The position numbers and the translations under genes are program-made. Below are positions 22,498 to 31,562 of a stretch of 64,000 nucleotides of DNA, in pieces. Origin of the DNA: Paraburkholderia kirstenboschensis (GTDB taxonomy: Bacteria; Pseudomonadota; Gammaproteobacteria; Burkholderiales; Burkholderiaceae); the NCBI RefSeq assembly GCF_904848585.1, contig NZ_CAJHCR010000008.1:1-64000 (forward strand), read 5' to 3'. The notes under the pieces were generated by a model. It worked only from the letters and a program-made list of their open reading frames with translations. It was not told the origin of the DNA and did no database searches. Every line of letters starts with the position of its first letter. The stretch's first letter is position 1.

Positions 22498-24060
22498 CTA
22501 GCGGGGCAGCGCGAGCTTGATGAGCGCATCGGGCGTGGCCTGTGCTTTCGGCAGATCGCCAACCAGGCGGCCTTCCTTCATCACGATCACGCGGTCAGTC
22601 ACGCCGATTACTTCCGCAAGATCGCTCGACACCACGATCACCGTACGTCCCGCGTCCGCGAGCCCATACAGCAGACCGTAGATTTCGCTGCGAGCGCCGA
22701 CGTCGATGCCGCGCGTGGGTTCATCCATCAGAAACACGTCGATGTCCTCGGCGAGCCAGCGCGACAGAATCACCTTCTGCTGATTGCCGCCCGAGAGCGT
22801 GCCGATCGGCGTCTCGCCGTTACGCGTCTTGATCGCGAGCTTGCCGATGAACTCTTTCGCGGTCTGCGCTTCCTTGCGTCCGTTGAGCACGTTGAAGCGG
22901 CTAAAGTGCCGGCGGCAACTGATGTTGAGGTTGTCCGAAACCGAAGCGATCGAGACGATGCCTTCCTGCTTGCGATCTTCGGGGCAGAGCGCAACGCCCG
23001 CGCGCACCGCGTCGCGCGGCGTGGCGAAGCGCACCGGCTTGCCTTTGAGCGTGATGTCGCCGGCCGTGGGTTTGACCGCGCCGTAGATGAGCTTCATCAA
23101 TTCGGAGCGCCCGGCGCCGACGAGTCCGAAGAAGCCGACGATCTCGCCTTTGCGTGCGGAGAATGTGGCGGGTTCGCGCAGGCCCGGCCCCATCAATCCT
23201 TTCACGTCGAGTTGCACGTCGCCGAGATCGCGCGTGCGATAGCCATACACGTCGGCGATCGAGCGGCCCACCATGCAGCTGATCAAACGGTCACGGTCGA
23301 GGCCTTCGCCTGCATCGAACGTGTCGATGCGGCGGCCGTCGCGAAACACGGTTACGCGATCGCACAGTTCGTAGACTTCATCCATTCGATGCGTGACGTA
23401 GATAATCGCGCGGCCTTCGGCCCGCAATGCGCGAATGATCCGGAACAGCTGCGTGGTCTCGCGCGATGACAACGAACTGGTCGGTTCGTCGAAGGCAATC
23501 ACGCGCGCGTCGCGCATCAGCGCCTTGCCGATTTCGATCATCTGACGCTGACCGATCGACAGATTCTTCACCTGCTGCGACGGATCGATTTTTTCGCCGA
23601 GCCGTTCGAGTTCGCGCACCGCGCGCGCGACGAGCGCCTTTTCATCCAGCACACCAAAGCGATTCGGCAGCGCGCCGAGCATCAGGTTTTCGGCGACCGT
23701 CAGTTCCGGCACCAGATGCAATTCCTGGTAGATGATCGCCACACCCGCCGCAATGGCCGCCTTCGTCGTGGTGAACTGCTGCTCGACGCCATCGAGCGAC
23801 AACGTGCCCGCCGCCGGCTGGTTCACGCCGGACAGCACCTTGAGCAGCGTCGATTTGCCGGCGCCGTTTTCGCCCATGAGGCCGTGCACTTCGCCGCGAC
23901 GCACTTCGAGCGACACCTGGTCGAGCGCGAGCACGCCGGGAAAGCGCACGGTGATGCCGTCGAGTTGCAGATACGGCTCGGTCGAAGCGGGCGCAGGCGA
24001 GGGCGCCTGCAGCGGCGTGGCGGCACCGCCAATGGATGTCGCAGTGTGTGAGGACGTCAT
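22498..24060 (-). CDS. araG: L-arabinose ABC transporter ATP-binding protein AraG
   Basis: A 520-residue sugar-type ABC ATPase with two tandem nucleotide-binding domains. Domain 1 has Walker A GENGAGKSTLLKVLSG and signature LSIGQRQMIEI. Domain 2 has the degenerate Walker A GLVGAGRSELMKL and signature LSGGNQQKVIL, the usual asymmetry in this family. The ATG at 24060 follows GAGG; a TTG one codon earlier is open. It energises uptake through AraH. Confidence 0.95.
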   Translation of the reverse strand: MTSSHTATSIGGAATPLQAPSPAPASTEPYLQLDGITVRFPGVLALDQVSLEVRRGEVHGLMGENGAGKSTLLKVLSGVNQPAAGTLSLDGVEQQFTTTKAAIAAGVAIIYQELHLVPELTVAENLMLGALPNRFGVLDEKALVARAVRELERLGEKIDPSQQVKNLSIGQRQMIEIGKALMRDARVIAFDEPTSSLSSRETTQLFRIIRALRAEGRAIIYVTHRMDEVYELCDRVTVFRDGRRIDTFDAGEGLDRDRLISCMVGRSIADVYGYRTRDLGDVQLDVKGLMGPGLREPATFSARKGEIVGFFGLVGAGRSELMKLIYGAVKPTAGDITLKGKPVRFATPRDAVRAGVALCPEDRKQEGIVSIASVSDNLNISCRRHFSRFNVLNGRKEAQTAKEFIGKLAIKTRNGETPIGTLSGGNQQKVILSRWLAEDIDVFLMDEPTRGIDVGARSEIYGLLYGLADAGRTVIVVSSDLAEVIGVTDRVIVMKEGRLVGDLPKAQATPDALIKLALPR

Positions 24061-24152
24061 CAAAAAACCTCAATGGTGGACAAGCTGTGCAGGCTGCTCT
24101 CGCGTCAGGCAAATGCGAGGCGCGGCCCGCCGCGTGCAAAGTCGAACGCGGC

Positions 24153-25157
24153 TTAAATGCCGAGTTCTTTACGCACGTCCTGCCAGTTGCCGCGCACCAT
24201 CAGCTTGCCGGTGGTTTGCGTATCGGCGGGCGGCTGCTTGCCGTCCTTGATCCACTCGACGAGGTTCTCGGTGCTCTCCTTGCCGTGCATCGTCGAGCTG
24301 ACGGCAATCGTGCCGTAGAAGCCCGTCGGCTCCTTCTTCTGGAACTCGGCAAATGCCTCGCCTGCACCGTTGATGCCGACGCCGATCACGTCCGCCGCCG
24401 GAATATGCAACTGCTCGGTAGCACGCACGCCGCCCAGCACGCTTTCCTCGTTGAGCGCGAAGATCACCCACTTCTTGATGTTCGGATGCTTGGCCAACAC
24501 CGGCGACGACGCGTTGAAGCCGCCTTCGTCGTCGGTCGTCTTTTGCGGGGCGTCGAAAATGTTTTCCTTCTTGAAGCCGCCGGCGAGCAGCGTTTCGGTC
24601 GCGCCGTCGGTGCGCAGCTTCGCGGTCGGCAGTTCGTAGTTCGTGATGCGCAGTGCGCCGACTTCCTCGGGCTTCCAGCCGCGGCGCTTCATTTCGTCGC
24701 TGATTGCCTGGCCGACCTGGTTGCCGATCTTGAACGCGGACATGCCGAGGTGCGGCACATTGGCGAGCGGCTTGCCGCTGGAATCGACCAGTTGATCGTC
24801 GACGGTGACGAACTTCATGTTGTAGCGCTTGGCGCGCGCCTGAATGGCCGGTCCGAGACGCACGTCGGGTGCGCAGATCACGAAGCCTTTCGCGCCCTGG
24901 GCGCCGAGATTGTCGATTGCGGACAGCACTTTCTCGCCGTCCGGCGTGCCGATGTTCACCACCGAAAAGCCGTCCTTCTGACCGAGCGCGGTCGCGGCTT
25001 TCTGTTCGTTGATGAACCACGCCTGCTCCGGCATCTTCACGAGAAAGCCCACTTTAAGCTGCTGGTCCGCGTGCGCGGAAAGTTGGGCGGCGAAGGGCGC
25101 GGCGATTGCGGCGGCGGCGATCGCGGTTAGCGTCAAACGGCGAAGCTTGCTGGTCAT
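24153..25157 (-). CDS. araF: L-arabinose-binding periplasmic protein AraF
   Basis: A 334-residue substrate-binding protein with a signal peptide (about residues 1-31). The mature start (QLKVGFLVKMPEQAWF) and internal motifs (TPDGEKVLSAIDNLGAQGAK, VLGGVRATEQ, GVGINGAGEAF) align closely with E. coli AraF. This identifies the transported sugar as L-arabinose with good confidence. AGGAGA precedes the ATG. It is the first transporter gene of the operon, 136 bp after the aldehyde dehydrogenase gene. Confidence 0.95.
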   Translation of the reverse strand: MTSKLRRLTLTAIAAAAIAAPFAAQLSAHADQQLKVGFLVKMPEQAWFINEQKAATALGQKDGFSVVNIGTPDGEKVLSAIDNLGAQGAKGFVICAPDVRLGPAIQARAKRYNMKFVTVDDQLVDSSGKPLANVPHLGMSAFKIGNQVGQAISDEMKRRGWKPEEVGALRITNYELPTAKLRTDGATETLLAGGFKKENIFDAPQKTTDDEGGFNASSPVLAKHPNIKKWVIFALNEESVLGGVRATEQLHIPAADVIGVGINGAGEAFAEFQKKEPTGFYGTIAVSSTMHGKESTENLVEWIKDGKQPPADTQTTGKLMVRGNWQDVRKELGI

Positions 25158-25293
25158 GTCTGTCTCCTGAGGTTGAAAAGCTGCATTGATTTCGTTTATG
25201 TGCAGCGAGGCGATACGCGGCGGCGTTAGCCGGTGCGTAAAAACTTGGCTATCGAATCGAGGCGGGCGGCCACGCGAATGCAGGTCATCGCGA

Positions 25294-26742
25294 TCAGCTC
25301 GCGACGTACGCCGTTTTCACGGCCGTCCAGAATGCTGCGTCGGTCGAGCCGTAGGCGGACGCCTTGCGCCCGCCGCCAGGCGCGTGATGCTCCACGGCCG
25401 TGGTCGGCAGATTGATCGTGACGAGGCCGCTATGCACGTGACGTCGAAAATGCCGCGCGCGGCTGAGCGAGCGCGTGCAGATGCCCGCGCATAGACCGTA
25501 AGCGGTGTCGTTCGCGAGATGCAACGCGTGGTCGTAGTCGTCCGCGCTCAGCACGACTGCGAGCGGACCGAAGATTTCCTCGCGCGCAATACGATGTTCC
25601 GCCTCGCCGACGAACAGCGCGGGCTCGAAAAAGTAGCCACGTGTCGCGCGTTCCAGCTGACGGCCGCCGTTCAGCAAGTGCGCGCCTTCCTGCTTGCCGA
25701 TCTGCACGTAGTCGAGATCGCGTTCGAGTTGCGCGGCGTTCGCTACCGGACCCATGTCCGCGCCGTGCTTGAGTGCATGGTCCACGGTGAGCCTGGCGAG
25801 CTTTGTCTGCAACGCGTCGACGAACGGCTCGAACATCGAGCGTTCGACGATCAACCGCGCCGCCGCCGTGCTGCGCTGGCCGGTCGAGCCGTACGCGCCG
25901 GTCAATGCGGCATCGACCGCGCTGTCGAGATCGGCGTCGGCCAGCACGACAAAGGGATTTTTGCCGCCCATTTCCAGTTGGACGCGCGCCTGGCGAGCGG
26001 CAGCGGCTTGCAGCACGCGCGTGCCGGTTTCCGCCGAACCGCTGAAGCTGATCGCCGCGACGAGCGGATGAGCGACGATTCGCGCGCCGACCTGCCGGCC
26101 GCTGCCCATCACGAGATTGAAGACGCCGGCGGGCAAACCGGCGCGGCTCACGATCGACGCGAGCGCCGCCGCGCAAGCCGGCGTCGATTCAGCCGGCTTG
26201 TAGACCACGCAATTGCCATGCGCGATCGCCGCGCCGATCTTCGCCGCGGCGATCGCGAACGGCGCGCTCCACGGCGCGATGATGCCGACCACGCCGAGCG
26301 GTTCGCGCGTCATGTCGATTTCAACGCCAGCCCGCGCCGACGCAAGCGGCTCGGCATACGCGCGCTGCGCATCGGCGGCGAGCAGCTTGAACGTCTGACC
26401 TGCGCGCGTGGCCTCGGCCAACGCCTCGGGCAACGTCTTGCCGACTTCGCGCGCGAGTAGGCGACCGAGTTCGTCGCGGCGCGCCAGCATTTCGCTGCCG
26501 ATTGCGTCGAGCGCGTCCGCGCGGCGCTGCGCCGAGCTGAGCGCCCATTCGCGGAAGGCGGCGCTCGCTGCTTCGATCGCGCTATCGGTTTGCCGGACGT
26601 CGGCGCGAACATATTCGCCGACGGGCTCGTCCAGATCCGACGGATTGAGCGAAACACCCGTAGTCGCGCCCGTCTCCCATCCGCCATTGATGTAATGGCG
26701 CAGCGGGCTGGCAACGAGCGGGACGAGCGGATCGCGGTTCAT
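25294..26742 (-). CDS. Aldehyde dehydrogenase homologue (2-ketoglutaric semialdehyde dehydrogenase-like) lacking catalytic Cys and Asn
   Basis: A 482-residue ALDH-superfamily protein, the first gene of the arabinose operon. By context it should oxidise 2-ketoglutaric semialdehyde to 2-ketoglutarate. General base Glu (LEMGGKNPF) and EIFGP are present. The catalytic Cys motif reads GQRSTAAAR instead of GQRCT, and the oxyanion Asn motif reads APWSAPF instead of PWNFP; the codons are AGC in both cases, one base from TGC and AAC. It may be inactive, altered in function, or affected by sequence error. The start at 26742 fits the family length; 32 upstream codons are open without similarity. Confidence 0.85.
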   Translation of the reverse strand: MNRDPLVPLVASPLRHYINGGWETGATTGVSLNPSDLDEPVGEYVRADVRQTDSAIEAASAAFREWALSSAQRRADALDAIGSEMLARRDELGRLLAREVGKTLPEALAEATRAGQTFKLLAADAQRAYAEPLASARAGVEIDMTREPLGVVGIIAPWSAPFAIAAAKIGAAIAHGNCVVYKPAESTPACAAALASIVSRAGLPAGVFNLVMGSGRQVGARIVAHPLVAAISFSGSAETGTRVLQAAAARQARVQLEMGGKNPFVVLADADLDSAVDAALTGAYGSTGQRSTAAARLIVERSMFEPFVDALQTKLARLTVDHALKHGADMGPVANAAQLERDLDYVQIGKQEGAHLLNGGRQLERATRGYFFEPALFVGEAEHRIAREEIFGPLAVVLSADDYDHALHLANDTAYGLCAGICTRSLSRARHFRRHVHSGLVTINLPTTAVEHHAPGGGRKASAYGSTDAAFWTAVKTAYVAS

Positions 26743-26891
26743 CGACGGAAGGGCGCCACATGAGAAGCTGAAAGTCCACGAATGGTATGAGTGCGCGTAA
26801 TAACTTTCCAATCCCTTTTTGGGCCACTCCCATAACAATTTCGATATGGCATGATTGAGGCCATTCGAGAAATAAGGTTTGGAGACAGGCG

Positions 26892-27869
26892 ATGACGCGT
26901 AGCTACTCGAACTGGTTCGTCCGTGCCCGGCTCAAGACGCGGCAGTTGCTGCTGCTCGCCGCGATGGAAGAGGAGGGCAACGTGCGGCGCGCCGCCGACG
27001 TGCTCGGCATGACGCAGCCGGCGGCTTCACGCCTGCTGAAAGAACTCGAAGACATGCTGGGCGTGAGCCTCTTCGACCGCACGCCGCACGGCATGCATGC
27101 GACGCTGTACGGCGAGGTGATGATCCGTCACGCGCGCATGGTGCTGTCCAATCTCAGCCACGCGCACGACGAAATCTCGGCGTTGCGCGCGGGACTCGCC
27201 GGTCAGGTGCGTATCGGCGTGATCGCGGCGGCGGCTGCAACCATGGTGCCGCGTGCCATCGCGAGCGTGAAGGAGCGTTATCCGCAGTTGCAAATCTGGG
27301 CTGAAGTCGAGACGTCAGACGTGATGCTGCCGCGGCTTGCCGAAGGTGAACTCGACATCATGATCGGCCGCGTGCTCGAGCGGCAAAATCAGTTCAAGAC
27401 TGAAGTCCGCTACGAACCGCTCGCCGACGAGCCGCTGTGCGTGGTGGCGCGGCCCGGCCATCCTCTGGAAAACGAAGCCGGCCTGACGCTGCGCGGCATT
27501 GTCAACTCGAGCTGGGTGTTGCATCCGCCGGGCAGTGTTTTGCGGCATCGTTTTGACCTGATGTTTTCGCAGATCAGCCTGAATCCGCCACAGAACGTGG
27601 TGAACACCAACAACTTCCTCGCGATTTCCAGTCTGCTGCTCCAGAGCGACATGTTGGCGGTTTTGCCCGACGAAGTGGCGCGTCAGTACCAACAGTACGG
27701 CGTGTTGAAGCGGCTGCCGATCGATTTGCCGTGCAGGATGGACACATTCGGTATCATCACGCGCCAGTCGCACCTGCTTTCTCCCGCGGCCTCAGTGGTG
27801 CTCGACTCGTTGCGCGAGGCGGCCGGCGAGGTTTATGGCGCTCCCGTTGAGCAGGCCATGGCTCGGTAA
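26892..27869 (+). CDS. LysR-family transcriptional regulator of the arabinose operon
   Basis: A 325-residue LysR-type regulator. The N-terminal HTH (LLAAMEEEGNVRRAADVLGMTQPAASRLLKELE) is followed by a substrate-binding domain from about residue 105. It is divergent from the aldehyde dehydrogenase gene across 149 bp, the standard layout for a LysR regulator and its target operon. The inducer is probably a sugar-acid intermediate, by inference. It resembles sugar-responsive LysR proteins such as GbpR in size and layout. Confidence 0.93.
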   Translation: MTRSYSNWFVRARLKTRQLLLLAAMEEEGNVRRAADVLGMTQPAASRLLKELEDMLGVSLFDRTPHGMHATLYGEVMIRHARMVLSNLSHAHDEISALRAGLAGQVRIGVIAAAAATMVPRAIASVKERYPQLQIWAEVETSDVMLPRLAEGELDIMIGRVLERQNQFKTEVRYEPLADEPLCVVARPGHPLENEAGLTLRGIVNSSWVLHPPGSVLRHRFDLMFSQISLNPPQNVVNTNNFLAISSLLLQSDMLAVLPDEVARQYQQYGVLKRLPIDLPCRMDTFGIITRQSHLLSPAASVVLDSLREAAGEVYGAPVEQAMAR

Positions 27870-28012
27870 ATGCTTCTTCCCGTCTATAAGGTGGCCGACG
27901 AACGGCGCGGGAGGGACACAAAATGTACAACAAGCACGGAAGACGGCAGCGCGCCGTCGACGACTCATTTTCGGTTCGCTCCGCTGGAGCGAGCGTCTGG
28001 TTTAGCAACGGC

Positions 28013-28567
28013 ATGGCTCTCAAATCGACGATTTACAAGGCGGAGTTGCAGATCGCCAATATGGACCGGCACTATTACGCCGACCATTCACTCACCATCG
28101 CGCGTCATCCGTCGGAAACCGACGAACGTATGATGGTCCGCGTCGCTGCGTTCGCGCTCTTTGCGCAGGAACGGCTCGAGTTCTGCAAGGGATTGTCGGA
28201 TGTCGACGAGCCCGATCTGTGGCAGAAAGATCTGACCGGCGCGATCGAAACGTGGATCGAAGTCGGCCAGCCTGACGAGCGGCGCATCGCGAAGGCGAGC
28301 GGCCGCTCGAACGACGTGATCGTGATTGCGTACGGCGGCCGTACTTCGGATATCTGGTGGCAGGGCGTGCGCAACAAGGTTGAGCGCATGCGCAATGTGA
28401 CGGTCTGGTCGCTCGGCGAGAACGTCGCGGCAGAGTTGGGCGCGCTTGCCGAGCGCACGATGCGGCTTCAATGCACCGTACAGGACGGCGAAGCGTGGCT
28501 CGGCAGCGCGGAAGCCGACGCGGTGAAGATCGAGTGGACGGTGTTGAAGGCGCCCGCCAACGGCTGA
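28013..28567 (+). CDS. yaeQ: YaeQ family protein
   Basis: A 184-residue YaeQ homologue starting MALKSTIYKAELQIANMDRHYY, the family N-terminus, with TLARHPSETDERMMVR-like sequence after it. YaeQ has a PD-(D/E)XK nuclease-like fold, and its cellular role is not established. Thirty codons are open upstream, but the family start is at 28013. It sits 143 bp after the LysR gene. Confidence 0.93.
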   Translation: MALKSTIYKAELQIANMDRHYYADHSLTIARHPSETDERMMVRVAAFALFAQERLEFCKGLSDVDEPDLWQKDLTGAIETWIEVGQPDERRIAKASGRSNDVIVIAYGGRTSDIWWQGVRNKVERMRNVTVWSLGENVAAELGALAERTMRLQCTVQDGEAWLGSAEADAVKIEWTVLKAPANG

Positions 28568-28605
28568 CACGCCGGCGGCTCGCGGCCGACGCCGGGGGTT
28601 CGCCT

Positions 28606-29031
28606 TTAGCGCGACGTCACCCGCGCCGCTTCCGGCGGCCCTTTCAGTTCGACCATGTTGCCCTCCGGGTCGAACAGATACAGCGACGGCCCATAGCCGT
28701 CTGCGCCGTAACGCAGCGCCTGCTCGCCAAGCCGTGCGCCGTGTTCGCTCAGATGCGCCTTGAGCGCATCGGCGTCGAACGGTTCCACGCGCAAGCACAC
28801 GTGATCCATGTTCCGCCCCGCGCCGGCCGCGCCGTTTTCCGGGCGATCGAGTTTCGCGCCCATCTGCAGCAGGTCGATCAGGGAGCGGCCCGCGCGCAAC
28901 TGTGTGAGACCGAGCTCGCGCTGCTCCTTCTCGAGGCTGCAACCGAGCACCTCGCAGTAAAAGCGCGCCATGGCTTCGACGTTCGACGCCCGAATCACCA
29001 CGTGGTCGATCTCGCGAATATGAATTTTCAT
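28606..29031 (-). CDS. VOC/glyoxalase-superfamily protein
   Basis: A 141-residue protein with two betaalphabetabetabeta modules of the vicinal oxygen chelate fold. It starts MKIHIREIDHVVIRASNVEAM, has NMDHVCLRV in the middle and ends with LFDPEGNMVELKGPP. Metal-ligand candidates are His in IDHVV, His in MDHVC and Glu in NMVELKG. GAGGAG precedes the ATG at 29031. The exact substrate is unknown; the family includes glyoxalase I, dioxygenases and resistance proteins. It is convergent with yaeQ. Confidence 0.85.
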   Translation of the reverse strand: MKIHIREIDHVVIRASNVEAMARFYCEVLGCSLEKEQRELGLTQLRAGRSLIDLLQMGAKLDRPENGAAGAGRNMDHVCLRVEPFDADALKAHLSEHGARLGEQALRYGADGYGPSLYLFDPEGNMVELKGPPEAARVTSR

Positions 29032-29140
29032 TGGAACGTCTCCTCTGGCCGGCTTACGGAACGGATGAACCACCAGTTTATGAGAAAGCGGCGGCTGTGA
29101 ACGGCTGGCGTTAAGAGGGCCAGACGCAGAACGTGCAGAC

Positions 29141-29204
29141 GAAAAAAAGCCCGCTCTATGTGGAGCGGGCTGAATCCATATCAGGAGGAGACATGGAGGA
29201 GACA
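29141..29204 (-). ncRNA. Candidate trans-acting small RNA with two anti-Shine-Dalgarno motifs
   Basis: On the minus strand a promoter with exact spacing (29211-29239) is followed by about 64 nt and then an intrinsic terminator: a 9-bp GC stem (29148-29156 with 29163-29171) and a T-run. The RNA body holds two copies of UCUCCUCC (plus-strand ggaggaga at 29184-29191 and 29195-29202), unpaired by inspection and complementary to ribosome-binding sites. The 10-bp unit ggaggagaca is directly repeated. It is not an ORF of any use. CU-rich anti-SD small RNAs are known in alpha- and betaproteobacteria, and Burkholderia NcS27-type RNAs are, as I recall, of this class. Confidence 0.7.
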
Positions 29205-29210
29205 GGTACT

Positions 29211-29239
29211 AATATACACACGGGGTTGGTGCGACGCAA
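29211..29239 (-). promoter_or_regulatory. Sigma70-type promoter of the candidate small RNA
   Basis: On minus: -35 TTGCGT (29239-29234), a 17-nt spacer, -10 TATATT (29216-29211). The expected start is near 29204, exactly where the CU-rich region begins. Spacing is ideal and no other gene could use it. Confidence 0.7.
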
Positions 29240-29426
29240 TAACTTTTTAAGGGAAAACCCGATATCGTGGAAATTTGTCGCACTTTGAGGCGAAATGGGC
29301 GCTTGGCGGGGTTCCAACGGGCCGTCCGCTACGAGGAACCGCAATGACACAGCAAGAACCGGAGCGTAGTGTGTCGGCATGCGGCCTACATTGGTGAGCA
29401 TCGACAGCACCTATCCGGGACCCATC

Positions 29427-30602
29427 ATGAACCGCACTGCCGAGCCCGTTAACATTGGCCCTACCGCCGACACCGCCAGCTGGAATTCCGACGACGAACG
29501 CTGGGAAGCCGTCACTCGCCGCGATCCCCTCGCCGACGGCGCCTTTTTCTACGGCGTGAAGACGACGGGTGTGTTCTGCCGTCCGTCCTGCGCTTCGCGC
29601 CAGCCGCGTCGTGAGAATGTCGCCTTCTTCGCCGACCCCGGCGCCGCCCGCGCCGCGGGCTTTCGCGATTGCAAGCGCTGCCAGCCGGGCGGCTTGCCGC
29701 GCGAACTGGAGATCGTGAACCGGGCGTGCGCCGCGCTCGACGCCGATCCGCAGCGGCGTCTCACGCTCGTCCAATTGAGCGACGCCGTGCACGTGAGCCC
29801 GTTCCATCTTCAGCGCCTGTTCAAGCGCGTGGTGGGCGTGTCGCCGCGCCAGTACCAGGCTGCGCAACGCGGCGCTGCGCTGCGCGATGCGCTGAAGAGC
29901 GGCGCGGACGTCACGCGCGCGACGCTCGACGCCGGCTTCAACTCGCCTTCGCGGATGTACGACAGCGCATCGGCGGAATTGGGCATGGCGCCCTCGGAAT
30001 ATCGCCGCAAGGGCGCGGGACTGACGGTCCGCTATGCGAGCGCGCCGACGTCGCTCGGCTTCGTGCTGGTGGCCGCGACCGACAAAGGCATCTGCAAACT
30101 CGGTTTCGGCGACGACGCCGCTTTCCTCGTCGACGAACTGCGCGGCGAATTTGCCAACGCGGACCTGCTTGACGATCCCGAGCGGCTGGCACCGTTCATC
30201 GCTGAAATCGACGCGTACCTGCGCGGCACGCGTCAAGACTTCGACCTGCCGCTCGATATTGCCGCGACCGCCTTCCGGCAGCGTGTCTGGGACGCGCTGC
30301 GGCGCATTCCGTATGGCCAGACGCGCAGCTACACGGAGATCGCCGAAGCGGTCGGCGCGCCGCGAGCCGTGCGCGCGGTGGCGAGCGCCTGCGCGACGAA
30401 CCCCGTTGCGCTCGCCATTCCGTGTCATCGCGTCGTGCAAAAGGGCGGGGCGCTGGCGGGCTATCGTTGGGGCTTGCCGCGCAAGGCGGCGCTTCTCGAC
30501 AACGAGGCGCAGCACGCACGCAACGTTTCCGACGACGAAACCAACCCTTCGCAAACGGCTCCTACTAAGACCCTCGCTACTAAACTGGACCACGCCGCGT
30601 GA
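29427..30602 (+). CDS. ada: Bifunctional DNA repair protein/transcriptional regulator Ada
   Basis: A 391-residue adaptive-response regulator and methyltransferase. N-terminal zinc/methylphosphotriester domain: GVFCRPSCASRQP and FRDCKRCQP give the four Cys, the first being the methyl acceptor. An AraC-type HTH lies at ~95-190. The C-terminal O6-methylguanine methyltransferase has IPCHRVVQKGG. All three modules are intact. The start at 29427 gives the family N-terminus. It overlaps the downstream glycosylase gene by 4 bp (GTGA), so the two are co-translated. Methylated Ada should activate this operon. Confidence 0.96.
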   Translation: MNRTAEPVNIGPTADTASWNSDDERWEAVTRRDPLADGAFFYGVKTTGVFCRPSCASRQPRRENVAFFADPGAARAAGFRDCKRCQPGGLPRELEIVNRACAALDADPQRRLTLVQLSDAVHVSPFHLQRLFKRVVGVSPRQYQAAQRGAALRDALKSGADVTRATLDAGFNSPSRMYDSASAELGMAPSEYRRKGAGLTVRYASAPTSLGFVLVAATDKGICKLGFGDDAAFLVDELRGEFANADLLDDPERLAPFIAEIDAYLRGTRQDFDLPLDIAATAFRQRVWDALRRIPYGQTRSYTEIAEAVGAPRAVRAVASACATNPVALAIPCHRVVQKGGALAGYRWGLPRKAALLDNEAQHARNVSDDETNPSQTAPTKTLATKLDHAA

Positions 30603-31516
30603 GCACGCTTGACGAAGTCGCAACCCTGGAACTGCCGTACAAATCGCCGTTCGACTGGCCGCGCCTGCTGCGCTTTTTCCGCGGACGCGCGACGCCCGGC
30701 GTCGAGACAGTCGAAGACGGCGCCTATCGTCGCGCAATCGAATGGGCCGGCGACAGCGGCACGCTCAGCGTGCGCCAGCATCCACGCAAGCGCTCCCTCG
30801 TCGCGAGCATCGAAGGACCGGTGAGCCGTCACGCCGATGCGCTTGCGGCACCCATCGCGAGGATCTTCGATCTGCACGCGGAGCCGAAGAAGATCGGTGC
30901 CGCCTTGGCCGCCGACCCGTGGCTAGCGCCGCTAATCGAAGCGGCGCCGGGTTTGCGCGTGCCGGGCGCGTGGTCCGGTTTCGAACTCGTGGTGCGCGCT
31001 ATCGTCGGCCAGCAGATCAGCGTGAAGGCCGCGACGACGATCATCGGACGATTGGTACAGCGAGCGGGCGAGCGTATCGAAGGGCATCCGCACGAGAACA
31101 CCGCGTGGCGTTTTCCGACGCCGGACGCGCTGGCCACAGTCGATCTCGCGCAAATCGGCATGCCGGGCAAACGCGTCGCGGCGCTGCAGGGTTTCGCGCG
31201 CGCCGTCGCAAGCGGCGACGTGCCGCTCGACAGCGCGACCGCCGATGCGCACAGCCTGCGCCCGGCGTTACTCGCATTGCCGGGCATCGGCCCGTGGACT
31301 GTCGAGTATGTCGCGATGCGCGCCTGGCGCGATGCCGACGCGTGGCCTGCGTTAGACCTCGTGTTGATGCAGTCGATCTCCGCGCGCGATCCGTCGCTCG
31401 TGCGGGCGACGCAGCAACGCGCACGCACCGACGCATGGCGGCCCTGGCGCGCTTACGCGGCGATGCATCTGTGGAACGAAGTGGCGGACCGCGTTGGTGC
31501 CGCGCGAGGCGGCTAG
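30599..31516 (+). CDS. alkA: DNA-3-methyladenine glycosylase II (AlkA-like)
   Basis: A 305-residue HhH-GPD superfamily glycosylase that excises alkylated bases. The N-terminal AlkA-type domain (LPYKSPFDWPRLLRFFRGRA) is followed by the helix-hairpin-helix region (LPGIGPWTVEYVAMRAW) and a catalytic Asp in the DLVLM segment. The GTG start at 30599 overlaps the ada stop. Together with Ada this forms a compact alkylation-repair operon. Confidence 0.93.
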   Translation: MSTLDEVATLELPYKSPFDWPRLLRFFRGRATPGVETVEDGAYRRAIEWAGDSGTLSVRQHPRKRSLVASIEGPVSRHADALAAPIARIFDLHAEPKKIGAALAADPWLAPLIEAAPGLRVPGAWSGFELVVRAIVGQQISVKAATTIIGRLVQRAGERIEGHPHENTAWRFPTPDALATVDLAQIGMPGKRVAALQGFARAVASGDVPLDSATADAHSLRPALLALPGIGPWTVEYVAMRAWRDADAWPALDLVLMQSISARDPSLVRATQQRARTDAWRPWRAYAAMHLWNEVADRVGAARGG

Positions 31517-31562
31517 ATTTGCGTGTTGGCCCGGGCGGGTTGGCGACACGCGCGGGTTGTGC

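Noticed and set aside
29156..29410. 84-codon minus-strand open frame across the small RNA
   Set aside because: It crosses the promoter and terminator of the RNA unit and resembles no protein; the RNA explanation is stronger.
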